Source: Bacteroidia bacterium (GTDB taxonomy: Bacteria; Bacteroidota; Bacteroidia; SpSt-205). Taken from it: a DNA stretch of 55,162 nucleotides. Positions 15,272-25,300 of this stretch are shown piece by piece (the first letter of the stretch is position 1; each line of letters starts with the position of its first letter). The stretch covers positions 1 through 55,162 of the forward strand of contig JANWXY010000021.1 in assembly GCA_025057135.1 (NCBI GenBank), written 5' to 3'. The position numbers were made by a program, and so were the translations under genes. A model generated the notes under the pieces. The model was not told where the DNA came from and did no database searches. It saw nothing but the letters and a program-made list of their open reading frames with translations.

Positions 15272-18139
15272 ATGGCAAACATTCCGAGACTCTGGCTGTG
15301 TGCAGCTGTGCTATGGGCTCAACAACCGAATGGGATTCTGGACACGATCACCGATCTCGTCTCGCATCGGGAGTATTTCGTGCGTATGCGTGATAGCGTG
15401 CCTTTGGCGACGAGTGTAAGCCTGCCTATTTTTTCGGATACTGCTCAGATAGATATCAATCTAAACTCTATCATCCCTGGTTTGGGGCAGAGACGCCTGA
15501 GATTTGCTTATCCTGGGACGCAGTATTTTGTCTATCCCGACCAGCCCGACCCTTACGCTTTACCTGTAATGTTTACCCGCACTCCCTACAATAAAGGTAC
15601 GGCTGACCTTAGCAAAGGATATGCGTTTTTTGGTTATGCGGGCATAGAGCAAGATATGCGGGGGCGTTATCGTTCGTGGGGGGTATATCTTCCGATGTAT
15701 AGCGATAGTTGGGAAAAAACGGCTTATCTTCAGCACTTGGGTTCTAATGTTGGCCACCCTCTGGATATTACTCCAACGAAGGAGGCCAACTTGCACGAGG
15801 ATGGTTGGGATACCTACCGATGGATTTTGGATAGCCTGAAATATGACTCTGATAGGAACGGCACACTGGATGCCCCTCGCTGCAACGGGAAAATAGGCAT
15901 GTTTGGAGCATCCGCTCTCGGAAATACGCAATATCAGCTTGCTGCTGCCCATCCCATAGACCCTAATCTACCAGGGCTCAAATGCCTCATGCCTATTGTA
16001 GCTTCGGGGGAGTTTTATCACAGTGCTGGGCATCATAACGGAGTTTTTCGTGAGCGCCTCATAGATGGTTGGTTGCGTGGGCAAGTGGAGTTTTATGGTG
16101 GCTGGACATCCGGACCCGCTGATCCTCATGACTCCATTCATACGATTGCCGATTATGGTCCGATGGTATACAATCCTTTTCATGCCGCAGAATACTGCAT
16201 AGACTTCTGGACTACTTTCAACAGAGCTCACTATCCTAATTCTCCCTCTCGGGCGGTGATGGATATCAGTCATGCGCGTCTTGATGCTAATGGGAATGCT
16301 CAATGGAGAGGTTCCAGGAGCCGTTACGAAAACATACAAGTGCCCGCGTACAATCTCACGGGATGGTGGGATATTTTCATAGACGGCCAAATCCAAACAT
16401 GGCAATATCTCATGCGACATAGCCAGCCTGGCATACGGAAGTTTCAGAAGATTGTGATAGGGCCGTGGGCGCATCAGACTATCGGTACCCGCAGTACGGG
16501 CGATGTAAGAATTCAACCTGACGGTAGAGATCATCGTTATCCTCCGAATGTTATATCTGATTTCAATGTGCCTGATGTATCAGAACTCCGTCCCGAGCTA
16601 TTTTCACAGCTTGCCAAGTCGGAAGTCGTCGGATGGTTTCGTTACTTTTTAGGTACGCCCACCTTCCAGCTTCCGCCTGACACGGCATGGCAGATACTAC
16701 CTGGAAGTGTATTAGGTGATGTGTATGTAAGGATTCCGGCGGATACTTTTCGTGCAAGCTTTTATGAGTTTCTGAACTTTCTGAACGGTACGGGACCTTT
16801 GACTAATTTTCCTATTGAGTTCAAGATCGGGGCAAATGGTACTCCGCAAGCTACTAGCATTACTATCCCGGCTACAGGGCAGTCTCTTTTCGGCGATACT
16901 ACCGGCGCAGTGATTACACCGCCGACCTATGAGTTTGATGCCACGCAGCCAAATGGGCGTCCGAATGTGCGTTTCTATGTAGTAGGTCCAGTAGCTGATA
17001 GCATCAATGCTCATGTCGGTAACTACTGGTATAGCTCAGATACTTTTCCGTTACCCAATCTACCCCGTTTGCGTCTCTATCTCCATGGAGATGGAAGCTT
17101 ATCTGAGCATCCGCCGCAAGCGCCAGAACCGCCCCGTGCTTTCGTGGCTGATCCAGATGACCCCGTGCCGACACACGGAGGACCAAACATGATAGTTTAT
17201 ACTCCGGATAGAAGCCGCCTAAGCCAAGGTCAGATGGACTTCAACGATCCACTTTACCGCGGTATGGTCTTAGATCGTCCTGCTCGTTATGCGGTAAATG
17301 GACGCTACTACTCTGATCTCATCACCTATGAGTCTGATTTCGTTCCAGAGTCTCTTTGCATCGCAGGATTTCCCATTGCTCAGCTCTATTTAGCGCTCAA
17401 GCCTCTTTGGGGGGCATTTTCGGACTCTGCTAATGGCGACGTAGTCGTCCGAGTACTGGATGTATATCCTGATGGGCGGGAGTATTATGTATTTGAGGGG
17501 GCGTGCAATGCTCGCGCCAGAGAATATGCCGAAAGCTGGGCTGATGGTCAAGAAGATACCTCCAAGCCTTGGTACAATCTCGTCTCCGATAGTGTGTATA
17601 AATGGCGCTTTAGGATGTTGCCAATCGCTTATTGCTGGGGTAAAGGCCACCGGATCAAAGTCTTGGTCAGTGCCACCAACTACCCGCGATACCAGCCCTG
17701 TCCCAATGTACCGCTTATGCCCGGGGAGTTTTTCCGTCGACGCCCCTTTGACAATAGAACTTACACTTTCCATGGCGTGCCGATGAACGCTCGACGCAAC
17801 CTTCAAACCCTCTTTTCCGCTCCGGATAAGCCCTCTTACATAGAGCTTCCAGTTTTAGGGGGAAGGTTTGTTTCAAGTCTCCCCCAAAACTACGAAGGCA
17901 GACTTACCACCACCACTATTTATCCTAACCCCACGCAAGACCGCGCAGTAGTGGAGGTCAGTAGTACTGGCGCGCACACTGTTGAAGTCTATACTTTGAC
18001 TGGCGAGAGGATATTTAGAGCAGATTTCACTCAGCGGTTATCGCTGCCTGTATCAGATTGGCAGTCGGGGATGTACCTTGTGCGAGTATTGTCTGACCAA
18101 GGGGGCATTATCGGAACCCACAAGCTGGTTCGCTATTGA
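15272..18139 (+). CDS. Secreted CocE/NonD family hydrolase (S15-like) with T9SS sorting domain
   Basis: An alpha/beta hydrolase related to cocaine esterase, glutaryl-7-ACA acylase and X-Pro dipeptidyl-peptidases, likely at the cell surface. The signal peptide is MANIPRLWLCAAVLWAQ; ATG 15272 is preferred over the track start 15206 because it begins that peptide. The catalytic domain shows 'RTPYNKGT', 'DMRGRYRSWG', the nucleophile elbow 'GMFGASALGNTQY' (GxSxxG) and 'VIGPWAHQT' with a probable catalytic His. The C-terminal beta-sandwich includes 'SDLITYESDFV', 'LDVYPDGREYYV' and 'GHRIKVLVSATNYPRY'. The last ~75 residues ('TTIYPNPTQDRAVVEV' to 'GTHKLVRY') are a type A T9SS sorting domain. Substrate (ester, amide or peptide) is unknown. 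Confidence 0.88.
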   Translation: MANIPRLWLCAAVLWAQQPNGILDTITDLVSHREYFVRMRDSVPLATSVSLPIFSDTAQIDINLNSIIPGLGQRRLRFAYPGTQYFVYPDQPDPYALPVMFTRTPYNKGTADLSKGYAFFGYAGIEQDMRGRYRSWGVYLPMYSDSWEKTAYLQHLGSNVGHPLDITPTKEANLHEDGWDTYRWILDSLKYDSDRNGTLDAPRCNGKIGMFGASALGNTQYQLAAAHPIDPNLPGLKCLMPIVASGEFYHSAGHHNGVFRERLIDGWLRGQVEFYGGWTSGPADPHDSIHTIADYGPMVYNPFHAAEYCIDFWTTFNRAHYPNSPSRAVMDISHARLDANGNAQWRGSRSRYENIQVPAYNLTGWWDIFIDGQIQTWQYLMRHSQPGIRKFQKIVIGPWAHQTIGTRSTGDVRIQPDGRDHRYPPNVISDFNVPDVSELRPELFSQLAKSEVVGWFRYFLGTPTFQLPPDTAWQILPGSVLGDVYVRIPADTFRASFYEFLNFLNGTGPLTNFPIEFKIGANGTPQATSITIPATGQSLFGDTTGAVITPPTYEFDATQPNGRPNVRFYVVGPVADSINAHVGNYWYSSDTFPLPNLPRLRLYLHGDGSLSEHPPQAPEPPRAFVADPDDPVPTHGGPNMIVYTPDRSRLSQGQMDFNDPLYRGMVLDRPARYAVNGRYYSDLITYESDFVPESLCIAGFPIAQLYLALKPLWGAFSDSANGDVVVRVLDVYPDGREYYVFEGACNARAREYAESWADGQEDTSKPWYNLVSDSVYKWRFRMLPIAYCWGKGHRIKVLVSATNYPRYQPCPNVPLMPGEFFRRRPFDNRTYTFHGVPMNARRNLQTLFSAPDKPSYIELPVLGGRFVSSLPQNYEGRLTTTTIYPNPTQDRAVVEVSSTGAHTVEVYTLTGERIFRADFTQRLSLPVSDWQSGMYLVRVLSDQGGIIGTHKLVRY

Positions 18140-18187
18140 GTCTGGGGTGGAGTGATGTGGAGGATGATTGGGGTTGAGGGGTTTTTG

Positions 18188-18216
18188 GGGCGCCAGCGCC
18201 TTTGGCGCTGGCGCCC
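18188..18216. repeat. Perfect 13-bp inverted repeat with 3-nt loop
   Basis: GGGCGCCAGCGCC, TTT, GGCGCTGGCGCCC. A very stable GC-rich hairpin in the 148-nt gap between the CocE-like gene and gldE. Neither strand has a T-tract directly after the stem, so it is not a canonical intrinsic terminator, though it could end or stabilise the upstream mRNA. Confidence 0.8.
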
Positions 18217-18272
18217 AGTATGCATAGACATAGACCGCGCTTAGCTTCATCCCTCGGTGTTCTCTAAGGTTG

Positions 18273-18280
18273 TACCTTTG
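18273..18280 (+). promoter_or_regulatory. -7 promoter box TACCTTTG, 7 nt before gldE
   Basis: Perfect TAnnTTTG, followed by tctaaga and a TTG start at 18288. It helps to choose that start over the track start 18270, which lies upstream of the box. Confidence 0.6.
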
Positions 18281-18287
18281 TCTAAGA

Positions 18288-19556
18288 TTGGACCCCGTAC
18301 CACTTGCTGTACAACTCAGCGCATTTCTCATAGCTTCAGGATTGTTTTCTGGATACGAGACTGCCTTCTTTTCTTTGACAACTGCGGAAATTCTGAGCCT
18401 CCAACGCCAACTCTCCCGCCATCCATGGACATATTGGCTTCGATATTTTTCAGAAAATCCGCAGATTCTTCTGAGTACTTTGTTGATAGGTAACACGCTG
18501 GTCAACCTTAGCTTCACTTTATTCCTCCTCAATGTTGCGCATCCATATGGACCACTGGCCGAAGCTTTAGCCAGCTTTCTGGCGCTGGCGATGATTGTAC
18601 TTTTTGGAGAGATACTTCCGAAAACCTTGGCTATCGGTTTCCCGAGGTTTTTCCTTCGTGTAGGAACGCCTGTCATCCAGCTCGCTTTCTGGCTGATATA
18701 CCCGCTCAGCCAGGGATTAGATAAGCTGCGAGCATGGATAGAAGCGCAGTGGCAGCCGCTCACCTCACCAGAAAGGTTATCTCAGCTTGTGGAAAGCCTG
18801 CCTAATGAAGTTTCACCGCCCGTTGAGAAAAAGGTTTTGAAAAATATCCTCCTACTGCGCCAGCTTCCGGTGAAATCTTTCATGCTCTCTCGGATGGATA
18901 TGAGGTCTGTCTCAGCAGAGCTTTCTTGGCCTGAGCTGAAAAAGACCTTCTCTGAAATACCTTACATCCGCATCCCTGTCTATCGCGGTTCTCGAGACGA
19001 AGTTATCGGGATATTACTTCTCAAGGACCTTTTGCCCCACTGGGATAAGGAGGAGTTTTCAAACTGGCATGATTTGATTCGTCCAGCGTACTTTGTCCCC
19101 GAAACAAAAAATGCTTACGAGCTCCTCATGGAGCTGAAAAACCTACATCAGCAGGTGGCTATCGTAGTGGATGAATTTGGTAGCGTGGCTGGTATTATTT
19201 CTCTTCAAAGGCTATTGGAGGTGGTTTTTGGGTATGGGGAAGAGGAAGTCCGTACGATAGGAGCTCTGTATGAGACCAACTCTGATGGTTCAGTATGCTT
19301 CAAGGCGCAGGTACCACTGGTGGTAGTGCAAGAACTGCTCGGTTTGCCGGCAGACTTTTTTACTCAGGAAGAGGCGCGTACAGCCGAAAACCTCGCAGAA
19401 TTTCTACTCTCCTTAGCCGAAAAAATCCCTCAAAAAGGGGAGGTGCTGACCTATCAGAACTACGCATTTGAAGTGGTGGAGGGTAGCGCGCATCGGATTG
19501 ATAAAGTACGAGCTTACCGAGTTTCAGAATCTCATGACAATCACACAGACTCATGA
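18288..19556 (+). CDS. gldE: Gliding motility protein GldE (CNNM/CBS/CorC transporter-like family)
   Basis: Membrane protein of the CNNM/CorC family. The N-terminal DUF21 transmembrane domain shows 'SGYETAFFSLTTAEILSLQ' and 'LFGEILPKTLAIGFPRFF'. A CBS pair follows ('IPYIRIPVYRGSRDEVIGILL' and 'AIVVDEFGSVAGIISLQRLLE'). A CorC_HlyC C-terminal domain ends in 'AHRIDKVRAYRV'. The gldD gene directly downstream makes GldE the best call; GldE is a gliding-associated member of this family in Bacteroidota. TTG 18288 gives 'MDPVPL', which agrees with the MDP start I recall for GldE and with the promoter box. The last nucleotides overlap an upstream in-frame ATG of gldD. The alternative is a general CNNM ion transporter. 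Confidence 0.78.
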   Translation: MDPVPLAVQLSAFLIASGLFSGYETAFFSLTTAEILSLQRQLSRHPWTYWLRYFSENPQILLSTLLIGNTLVNLSFTLFLLNVAHPYGPLAEALASFLALAMIVLFGEILPKTLAIGFPRFFLRVGTPVIQLAFWLIYPLSQGLDKLRAWIEAQWQPLTSPERLSQLVESLPNEVSPPVEKKVLKNILLLRQLPVKSFMLSRMDMRSVSAELSWPELKKTFSEIPYIRIPVYRGSRDEVIGILLLKDLLPHWDKEEFSNWHDLIRPAYFVPETKNAYELLMELKNLHQQVAIVVDEFGSVAGIISLQRLLEVVFGYGEEEVRTIGALYETNSDGSVCFKAQVPLVVVQELLGLPADFFTQEEARTAENLAEFLLSLAEKIPQKGEVLTYQNYAFEVVEGSAHRIDKVRAYRVSESHDNHTDS

Positions 19557-19579
19557 TTGATTCACACTCCAATGACTAT

Positions 19580-20179
19580 ATGAAGGTCGGTTTGCATGTT
19601 TTTTTCATAGCTTTAGGCATAATCGGCTGTGAGACAACTAAACTACCTCGTCCGAAAGCATATCCGCGTGTAGAACTGCCTGATACTGGCGTGTATGATA
19701 CTTTGGATTGTGCGGTGTGTCCAATGCGTTTCGCTTATCCTACCTACGCTAAGCTCCATTATGTGCCCAAGGACTCCTGCTGGTTTGATCTCTATTTTCC
19801 AGAATTAGACGCATACTGGCACATTACGGCTCATGATCTTCAAAAGCTAGACAAGACCCCTCAAAAAGCCTTAGAGATTTATCGTCGGCTAATATACAAG
19901 CATGCCATCCGAGCGACGGATATTATAGAAAAGTCTATTCGCGGCCCGGCTGGGAAAGGCTTTTTTTATGAGATTTATGGCGATGCCCCGACTCATGCCT
20001 TACTATTTTATACTGACTCCGTTCGGTATGCCCTAATGATAGCTTCTTACTTTAAAGTCGCTGGCGCAGAAGATTCGCTGGCTCCCATTATAGACCGTAT
20101 GAAGCATGAACTCAGACGAATTTACCCCAGCATCACATGGCGCCCCGTGCAATTGACACCCACGCGCACCTGTTTCTGA
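19580..20179 (+). CDS. gldD: Gliding motility lipoprotein GldD
   Basis: Lipoprotein required for gliding and T9SS function in Flavobacterium. A signal peptide ends in lipobox 'IIGC'. The body matches GldD along its length: 'PKAYPRVELPDTGVYDTLD', 'CPMRFAYPTYAKLHY', 'CWFDLYFPELDAYWHITAHDL', 'RRLIYKHAIRATDI', 'GFFYEIYGDAPTHALLFYTDS', 'APIIDRMKHELRR'. I use ATG 19580 because the lipoprotein signal begins there; the track start 19553 adds nine non-hydrophobic residues. It follows gldE as in other gliding Bacteroidota, and its last 43 nt overlap tatD. Confidence 0.87.
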   Translation: MKVGLHVFFIALGIIGCETTKLPRPKAYPRVELPDTGVYDTLDCAVCPMRFAYPTYAKLHYVPKDSCWFDLYFPELDAYWHITAHDLQKLDKTPQKALEIYRRLIYKHAIRATDIIEKSIRGPAGKGFFYEIYGDAPTHALLFYTDSVRYALMIASYFKVAGAEDSLAPIIDRMKHELRRIYPSITWRPVQLTPTRTCF

Positions 20180-20904
20180 GGGAGTTTGTGGGAGATTTGG
20201 CCGCTGTCACTCATCGGGCCAAAGGTATTTGTGAAGCCGTTCTTTTACCCAACTTAGACTCCCGTACGCTACCCGAGGTCAAAGTACTAATGCAGGAAGA
20301 GCCACAGTTTTATTATGGCATGATAGGCTTACATCCCAGCTATGTAAAGGCAGATTTTCAGCAGGAGCTTCGCTTCATAGAGGCTGAGTTAGATAAGCAC
20401 CGATGGATTGGGATAGGCGAAGTCGGGATTGATCTATTCCACGATAGCTCTACTTACGACTGGCAAGCTGAAGCTCTCAACATTCAAGCCCAGTGGGCTC
20501 AAAGGCTCAAGTTACCCCTATCCATACATTTTCGCAAAGCTCTTATGGAAACTTTGTCCTTACTCCACCCTTATGAGGTGAGAGGAGTTTTTCACTGCTT
20601 TACAGGTTCTTATGAAGAAGGCAAACGCATCATAGATGCAGGGTTTCATTTGGGCATAGGCGGGGTTCTGACTTATAAGAATGCGGCTCCCTTGCGCGAA
20701 GCGATCCAGAAGCTGCCCTTGGAGTTTATAGTTTTGGAGACAGACAGCCCATACCTCGCCCCTGTGCCCATGAGAGGTAAACGGAACGAGAGCAGTTTTA
20801 TCTCATATATCGCGCGGGCTCTGGCTGAGCTCAAGGGACTACCAGTAGAAGCTGTGATTGAAACGACTACGGCAACGGCACGGAGATTATTTGACTTAGC
20901 TTAG
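20137..20904 (+). CDS. TatD family metal-dependent hydrolase/DNase
   Basis: A 255-residue TIM-barrel amidohydrolase of the TatD family, linked to 3'-5' exonuclease and DNA repair activity. Metal ligands appear as 'DTHAHLFLREF' (HxH), 'IGEVGIDLF' (Glu), 'SIHFRKAL' (His), 'VFHCFTGS' (His) and 'VLETDSPYLAPVPMRGKRNE' (Asp), the TatD signature. The start lies inside the end of gldD with a 43-nt overlap, and no other start preserves 'AIDTHAHL', so the overlap appears real. Its last 9 nt overlap the convergent pcm gene. Confidence 0.9.
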   Translation: MAPRAIDTHAHLFLREFVGDLAAVTHRAKGICEAVLLPNLDSRTLPEVKVLMQEEPQFYYGMIGLHPSYVKADFQQELRFIEAELDKHRWIGIGEVGIDLFHDSSTYDWQAEALNIQAQWAQRLKLPLSIHFRKALMETLSLLHPYEVRGVFHCFTGSYEEGKRIIDAGFHLGIGGVLTYKNAAPLREAIQKLPLEFIVLETDSPYLAPVPMRGKRNESSFISYIARALAELKGLPVEAVIETTTATARRLFDLA

Positions 20905-21537
20905 TTCCCATTTGCGCAAGGGTACAAAGCGAAAATGTCCTTTTTTCTCGGCGGAGACCTTGTCCCCGACTTTTTGATATCGCATCATGGTCTGATAGGA
21001 GGAAGCTCCTACGGGTGCGACGAGAATGCCTCCCTCCTTAAGCTGCTGAAAAAGAGGTTCAGGGACCTCCTCAGTACCGGCTGTCAGTAATATCCTATCA
21101 AATGGAGCATAAGTAGGCCACCCGAAGCGTCCATCCCCCCACCTTAGCTGTGGATAGTAACCCAGAGCATTTAGGATACTCTTTGCGCGTTCATACAAGG
21201 CCCTTTCTAACTCTACGGAATACACCTCGGCCCCCATAGCGCACAGAATGGCTGTCTGATACCCCGAGCCCGTACCTATTTCTAAAACCTTGAGACCAGG
21301 ATGGATATCCAGTAGCTCTGTCTGGAAAGCGACCGTATAAGGCTGACTGATAGTCTGGTCTGCCATAAGGGGGAGAGCTTTATCTTCATATGCGTGTTCT
21401 CTTAGGGCTGTATCTACGAAAAGGTGCCTTGGTACTGTACCAATAGCATGCAGAACTAAGGGGTTAGATATACCCTTAGAGCGGAGCTGTTCTGTGAGGC
21501 GCTTCCGGAGTCCTTGGTACCGAGGGGGATCTTGCAC
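20896..21537 (-). CDS. pcm: Protein-L-isoaspartate O-methyltransferase
   Basis: Repairs isoaspartyl residues in damaged proteins by SAM-dependent methylation. Diagnostic sequence: 'VPRHLFVDTALREHAYEDKALP', 'QTISQPYTVAFQTELLDI', SAM motif 'VLEIGTGSGYQTAILC', 'VYSVELERALYERAKSIL' and 'FDRILLTAGTEEVPEPLFQQLKEGG'. At 213 residues it has normal length. The GTG start at 21537 directly abuts the TGA of the upstream outer-membrane protein gene, so they are co-transcribed. Confidence 0.93.
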   Translation of the reverse strand: MQDPPRYQGLRKRLTEQLRSKGISNPLVLHAIGTVPRHLFVDTALREHAYEDKALPLMADQTISQPYTVAFQTELLDIHPGLKVLEIGTGSGYQTAILCAMGAEVYSVELERALYERAKSILNALGYYPQLRWGDGRFGWPTYAPFDRILLTAGTEEVPEPLFQQLKEGGILVAPVGASSYQTMMRYQKVGDKVSAEKKGHFRFVPLRKWELS

Positions 21538-22299
21538 TCAGTAGTAGCTCGTGTAAGAGGTCTTAGACTTGTTTTTTGAGGATTTATCCGATTTGATGCT
21601 GGCTGACTGGAAAAAGTATATCCCCGCCTGGAGCATATGAACATCGCTTGGTCCCCTATTTCGGCTCCATAAAGGGGAGAGATTGTAGGTGGCAAAAAGT
21701 CCTATCCCCCGATAGCCAAGGCGAGCTCCGACTCCATACTGCAGCCCATCTGTATGATATAACCGATTGCCATAACTCACGAAACGAGCTTGGTCGTTAT
21801 CTTCTCGGTATTTGCGCTTATGCTTGACCCACAGAAGGGCTTCTCCATATCCAAAGATGGCAAAGTTAAATCTGCGCTTCAAAATCCCAATCTCTAAGGG
21901 TATTCGCAGATAACCAAGCTGAAACTTGCTTTTGGCTCGTACATCGTCGGGGAGAGAGTCTACGATATAGCCAACTTGCTCATTAGAGAGTCGGAAGAGC
22001 GTTACGGGTTTCTCGAATCGCACCTCTCTGATTGCGATTCCCCCACCCATTCCGATATAGAAGCTTCCCATGCGGAGAGCAGGTAGCCAGCTTATGTTTA
22101 GTTTGATAGAACCTAAACCTTCCACAGAACCGCGCAGAGTGTCTGGTGCTCCCATAAAGTGGTTATAGGCGATTTCCTGATGCGATAGCACTCGCCAACG
22201 GTTAGGCTTCGGAGCCGGGGCGATTTCAGGTTGTTCTTCTGTCTCTTGGGCGTTTAGGATGAGAATGCTCACAAGCATTCCTAAGCATAGGGTACGCAT
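21538..22299 (-). CDS. Outer-membrane beta-barrel protein
   Basis: A 253-residue protein with signal peptide MRTLCLGMLVSILILNAQ and a body of alternating hydrophobic strands rich in Tyr, Gly and Arg ('MGSFYIGMGGGIAIREVRF', 'FQLGYLRIPLEIGIL', 'YGVGARLGYRGIGLFATYNLS'). This is the pattern of small PorT-like or OmpA-like barrels in Bacteroidota. The tail is Lys/Ser-rich ('SDKSSKNKSKTS'). ATG 22299 is chosen because it begins the signal peptide and lies 4 nt after a perfect TAtaTTTG box. No specific function can be named. Confidence 0.7.
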   Translation of the reverse strand: MRTLCLGMLVSILILNAQETEEQPEIAPAPKPNRWRVLSHQEIAYNHFMGAPDTLRGSVEGLGSIKLNISWLPALRMGSFYIGMGGGIAIREVRFEKPVTLFRLSNEQVGYIVDSLPDDVRAKSKFQLGYLRIPLEIGILKRRFNFAIFGYGEALLWVKHKRKYREDNDQARFVSYGNRLYHTDGLQYGVGARLGYRGIGLFATYNLSPLWSRNRGPSDVHMLQAGIYFFQSASIKSDKSSKNKSKTSYTSYY

Positions 22300-22303
22300 G
22301 AGA

Positions 22304-22311
22304 CAAATATA
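22304..22311 (-). promoter_or_regulatory. -7 promoter box TATATTTG, 4 nt before the outer-membrane protein start
   Basis: Perfect TAnnTTTG with spacer tctc before ATG 22299. Sits in the 43-nt gap after the TPR-CHAT gene, so the barrel protein and pcm have their own promoter. Confidence 0.7.
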
Positions 22312-22342
22312 TGTAGAAGAGACCGAAGAGGCCCTCAGAGCA

Positions 22343-25300
22343 CTATCGTACAACTATGAATGCGCCCCAATAGTAGGGCTCTGGATAGCTATTTCGGAAG
22401 CGATCGCTGGCCTTTTTGAATGCCATATCTACGAGGGAATCTTCTAACTCATTTGAAGGTGATTCTCGTTGGCGACGCCTCCTTTTTGAGCTAATCGGCT
22501 TAGTGATGGCTACCCATTCTTGATAGAAAAGCTTCATGAGCTCTTGGGTAGCGGCATCGTCTATTTGCCATAATGTAGCGACTACGCGTTGCGCTCCTGC
22601 TTCTAAAAAGGCGCGCTGGAGTCCATACAAACCTTCGCCCGTAATGTCGCCTAATCCAGTTTCACATGCGGAGAGTACGACCACCTCAGTGCCAATGAGA
22701 TTCATACTTGCAGCTTCTCTGGCGGTAAGGTATCCATCGTCAGAGCCTGGTGGTGGGTATAAACTATCCCATACAGCTGCGCCTGCAAAAAGCATTCCTG
22801 AGCGCAACATCGCCGAGCCCGTTCCTTCTTGAAAATAGCCGTGAGTGGCTATATGGAGTATTTGCGGCCCTAAAAGTGATTTGACAAATTCCTCTGTAGC
22901 CGAGTCGCCGATTACAGGACGGATATTCAGGAGCTGGGCAATCTCCCGAGCTTCTTGTTCAGCGCCCGGCAGAGGCGTAATAGCCATTCCAAGGAGACGA
23001 TGACTACGCACCTTTCCGCCCGATATGGGGGCAGGGACCCGATCAAAAGCAGGATTACCTATAACGATTGGCTTATTTTGCGGCTTCGTGCGAAGACGCT
23101 TTAGAATCAGTCTCCGAGAGCTTGCAGTATATCTCACATCGTATCGGTCCGCGATGAACTTTTTTCCGTCATAAAGCGCTCCTATATTTATGCGGTAATA
23201 TATTCCATCAGGGGAAAAGTACAGACGCTTGACCTTTTTGGGAATGAGACTATCTATGAAGCTCCACAGAGTACTGTATGCCATGCTATTTAGCTGGGTA
23301 CCCGGGGAGCGTAGGATTTCAAATATCGTCTGAGCCTGAGCTTCCCATGCTGGGCTCACAGTATGGGTGTGGAGCTGTAAGGCATGCTTCTTTTTATGCC
23401 GCGTCAGTAGGTAAAAGTTGTATCGGACCGTCTCTTCCTCTTGTACGCGCACAACTTCGATGATGGCTTCGTCCTCTTTGAGGGGAGGGTCAGGTTCTGA
23501 GAAGGGATCGGGTAGAAATGATCGTACTTCTGGCAAAAGCTTCATTAGGTCCTGCTCAGCCGCAAGGATAAGACGCCATAGAGAGTCAGCTTCTTTCTGC
23601 CTACCTTCCATCGCGGCGACAGCATGCATGCTCATCCATCTGCGCCAATCTTTTACCAGCATTCTCACTGAGGTATCTGCACTGGCTTCTGCCAGGTGCT
23701 TGAGTCCCTCACTGGAAGTTAGAATCAGCCCTTTCATACTGCGGGCGACACGATAGCCCAACTGTATCAGAGAGGGACTCTGTGCGCCGCGTTTGGCTAC
23801 ATATTTTTGAAGGTCGGAATAGCGGGCAGACAGCTTAGTCACTAAAAATCTTTCTTGAATGTATGAGGGCAAGCTTATGAATTCTTGACGAATATATCTG
23901 AATGTTCTGTCAAAGACTACGCGCCATAGAGAGTCGGACTGAGTATAATTCCCCGTTTTCTCATATAGGTTTATAATCCCGTGCAAAGTAGAAGTGTAGA
24001 GCGGATGATGTTCGGGGAGAGCTTGGGCCTGAGTGCGAAGGGTATTTTGATATAAAGATTCGGCTTCCTGATAGCGTCCTTGCTTTTTCAGTGTAGAGGC
24101 TAAAAGAGACATCGTGGCTAAGTAGTCTGGATGGGTTTCCCCGAGCATGTGAAGCTGCAGATTGCCGATTTGCCTGCAAAGCGACTCAGCCTCGGTATAT
24201 CTCTGCTGCTTCTCTAAGAGCAGAGCGAGGTTGTGAAGGACGATGAGGCGATCGGGGTGATTTTCTCCTAATACTCGCGCTCTAAGCCCTGCTACGTACT
24301 TGTACAGGGACTCAGCTTGCTGATATTTGTTCTGAATATCAAGTACGAAAGCCCAGTTGTGGATTGTCGTGAGATAGGCGGGATGCTCTTCGCCGAATGT
24401 TTCAAGTTGGCGTTTGGCTATGTCGTGGTAGAGCATCTCTGCCTCCACATAGCGTCCCTGCCTTTCATAGACAACAGCTAAGTTATTCAGCCTTCCGAGG
24501 TAAGAGGGATGATGCTCTCCAAGTAGTTCTACCAATGTACCGCATACCTTTCTAAGGAGGGCTTCTGCTTCGCCATACCTTCCTTGATTGGTATAGTTAG
24601 AGGCGAGGTAGTTCAGAGTATTGAGATAGCTGATATTTTCTTCTCCCATGATTTGAGCTTGTAGGGGGGCGATTTGTCTGAGTAGAGCTTCGGATTCGGC
24701 GTATCTGCCTTGATAGTCATGCAAAATAGCAATCTGCTGGAGGGTATTCAGGTAGGTGGGGTGCTCCTTACCCAAAACTTGCTCTTCGGTTTTTGCTATC
24801 CAGTGCATCAGGCTTTCTGCTTTTGAAAAGTGCCCTTGACCGGTGAAGACGATAGCGAGGTTATGTAAAGTGATGAGATGGTGAGGGTGCGTTTCTCCAA
24901 TGACTTTTCGCTGTATGGCGGAAGCACGAGAGAGAAGCGACTCCGCAGTACTATACCTTCCTAAAATCTGCTCTAAAAGTCCCATATCATTCAGGGTTAG
25001 AGCATAATCAGGATGATTTTCGCCGAGATAATACCGCTGCCATTCTAATGTCACTTTATAGAGGCTCTCTGCTCTTTGATAATCTCCTATGTCTCCCCAA
25101 ATCCACGCCCGGTAATATAGAAGTTTCGTCCATGAAACCGTGTCCCGTAACCGAATAGCCAGGCTCTCTCCGGCGGTAATCCATTTGTGTGCTTTTTCAT
25201 ATTCTTGGAGGTTAGCCAGACATTCAGCCCCGCCTATGTAAGCCCGCAGTAGCAAGCTGTCTGAGGTAGCGAAGGTGGTTTCTATGGAATCATACAAGCG

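Noticed and set aside
15968-16534. 188-aa minus-strand ORF inside the CocE-like gene
   Set aside because: Opposite the catalytic domain coding sequence, with no recognisable motif or promoter box.
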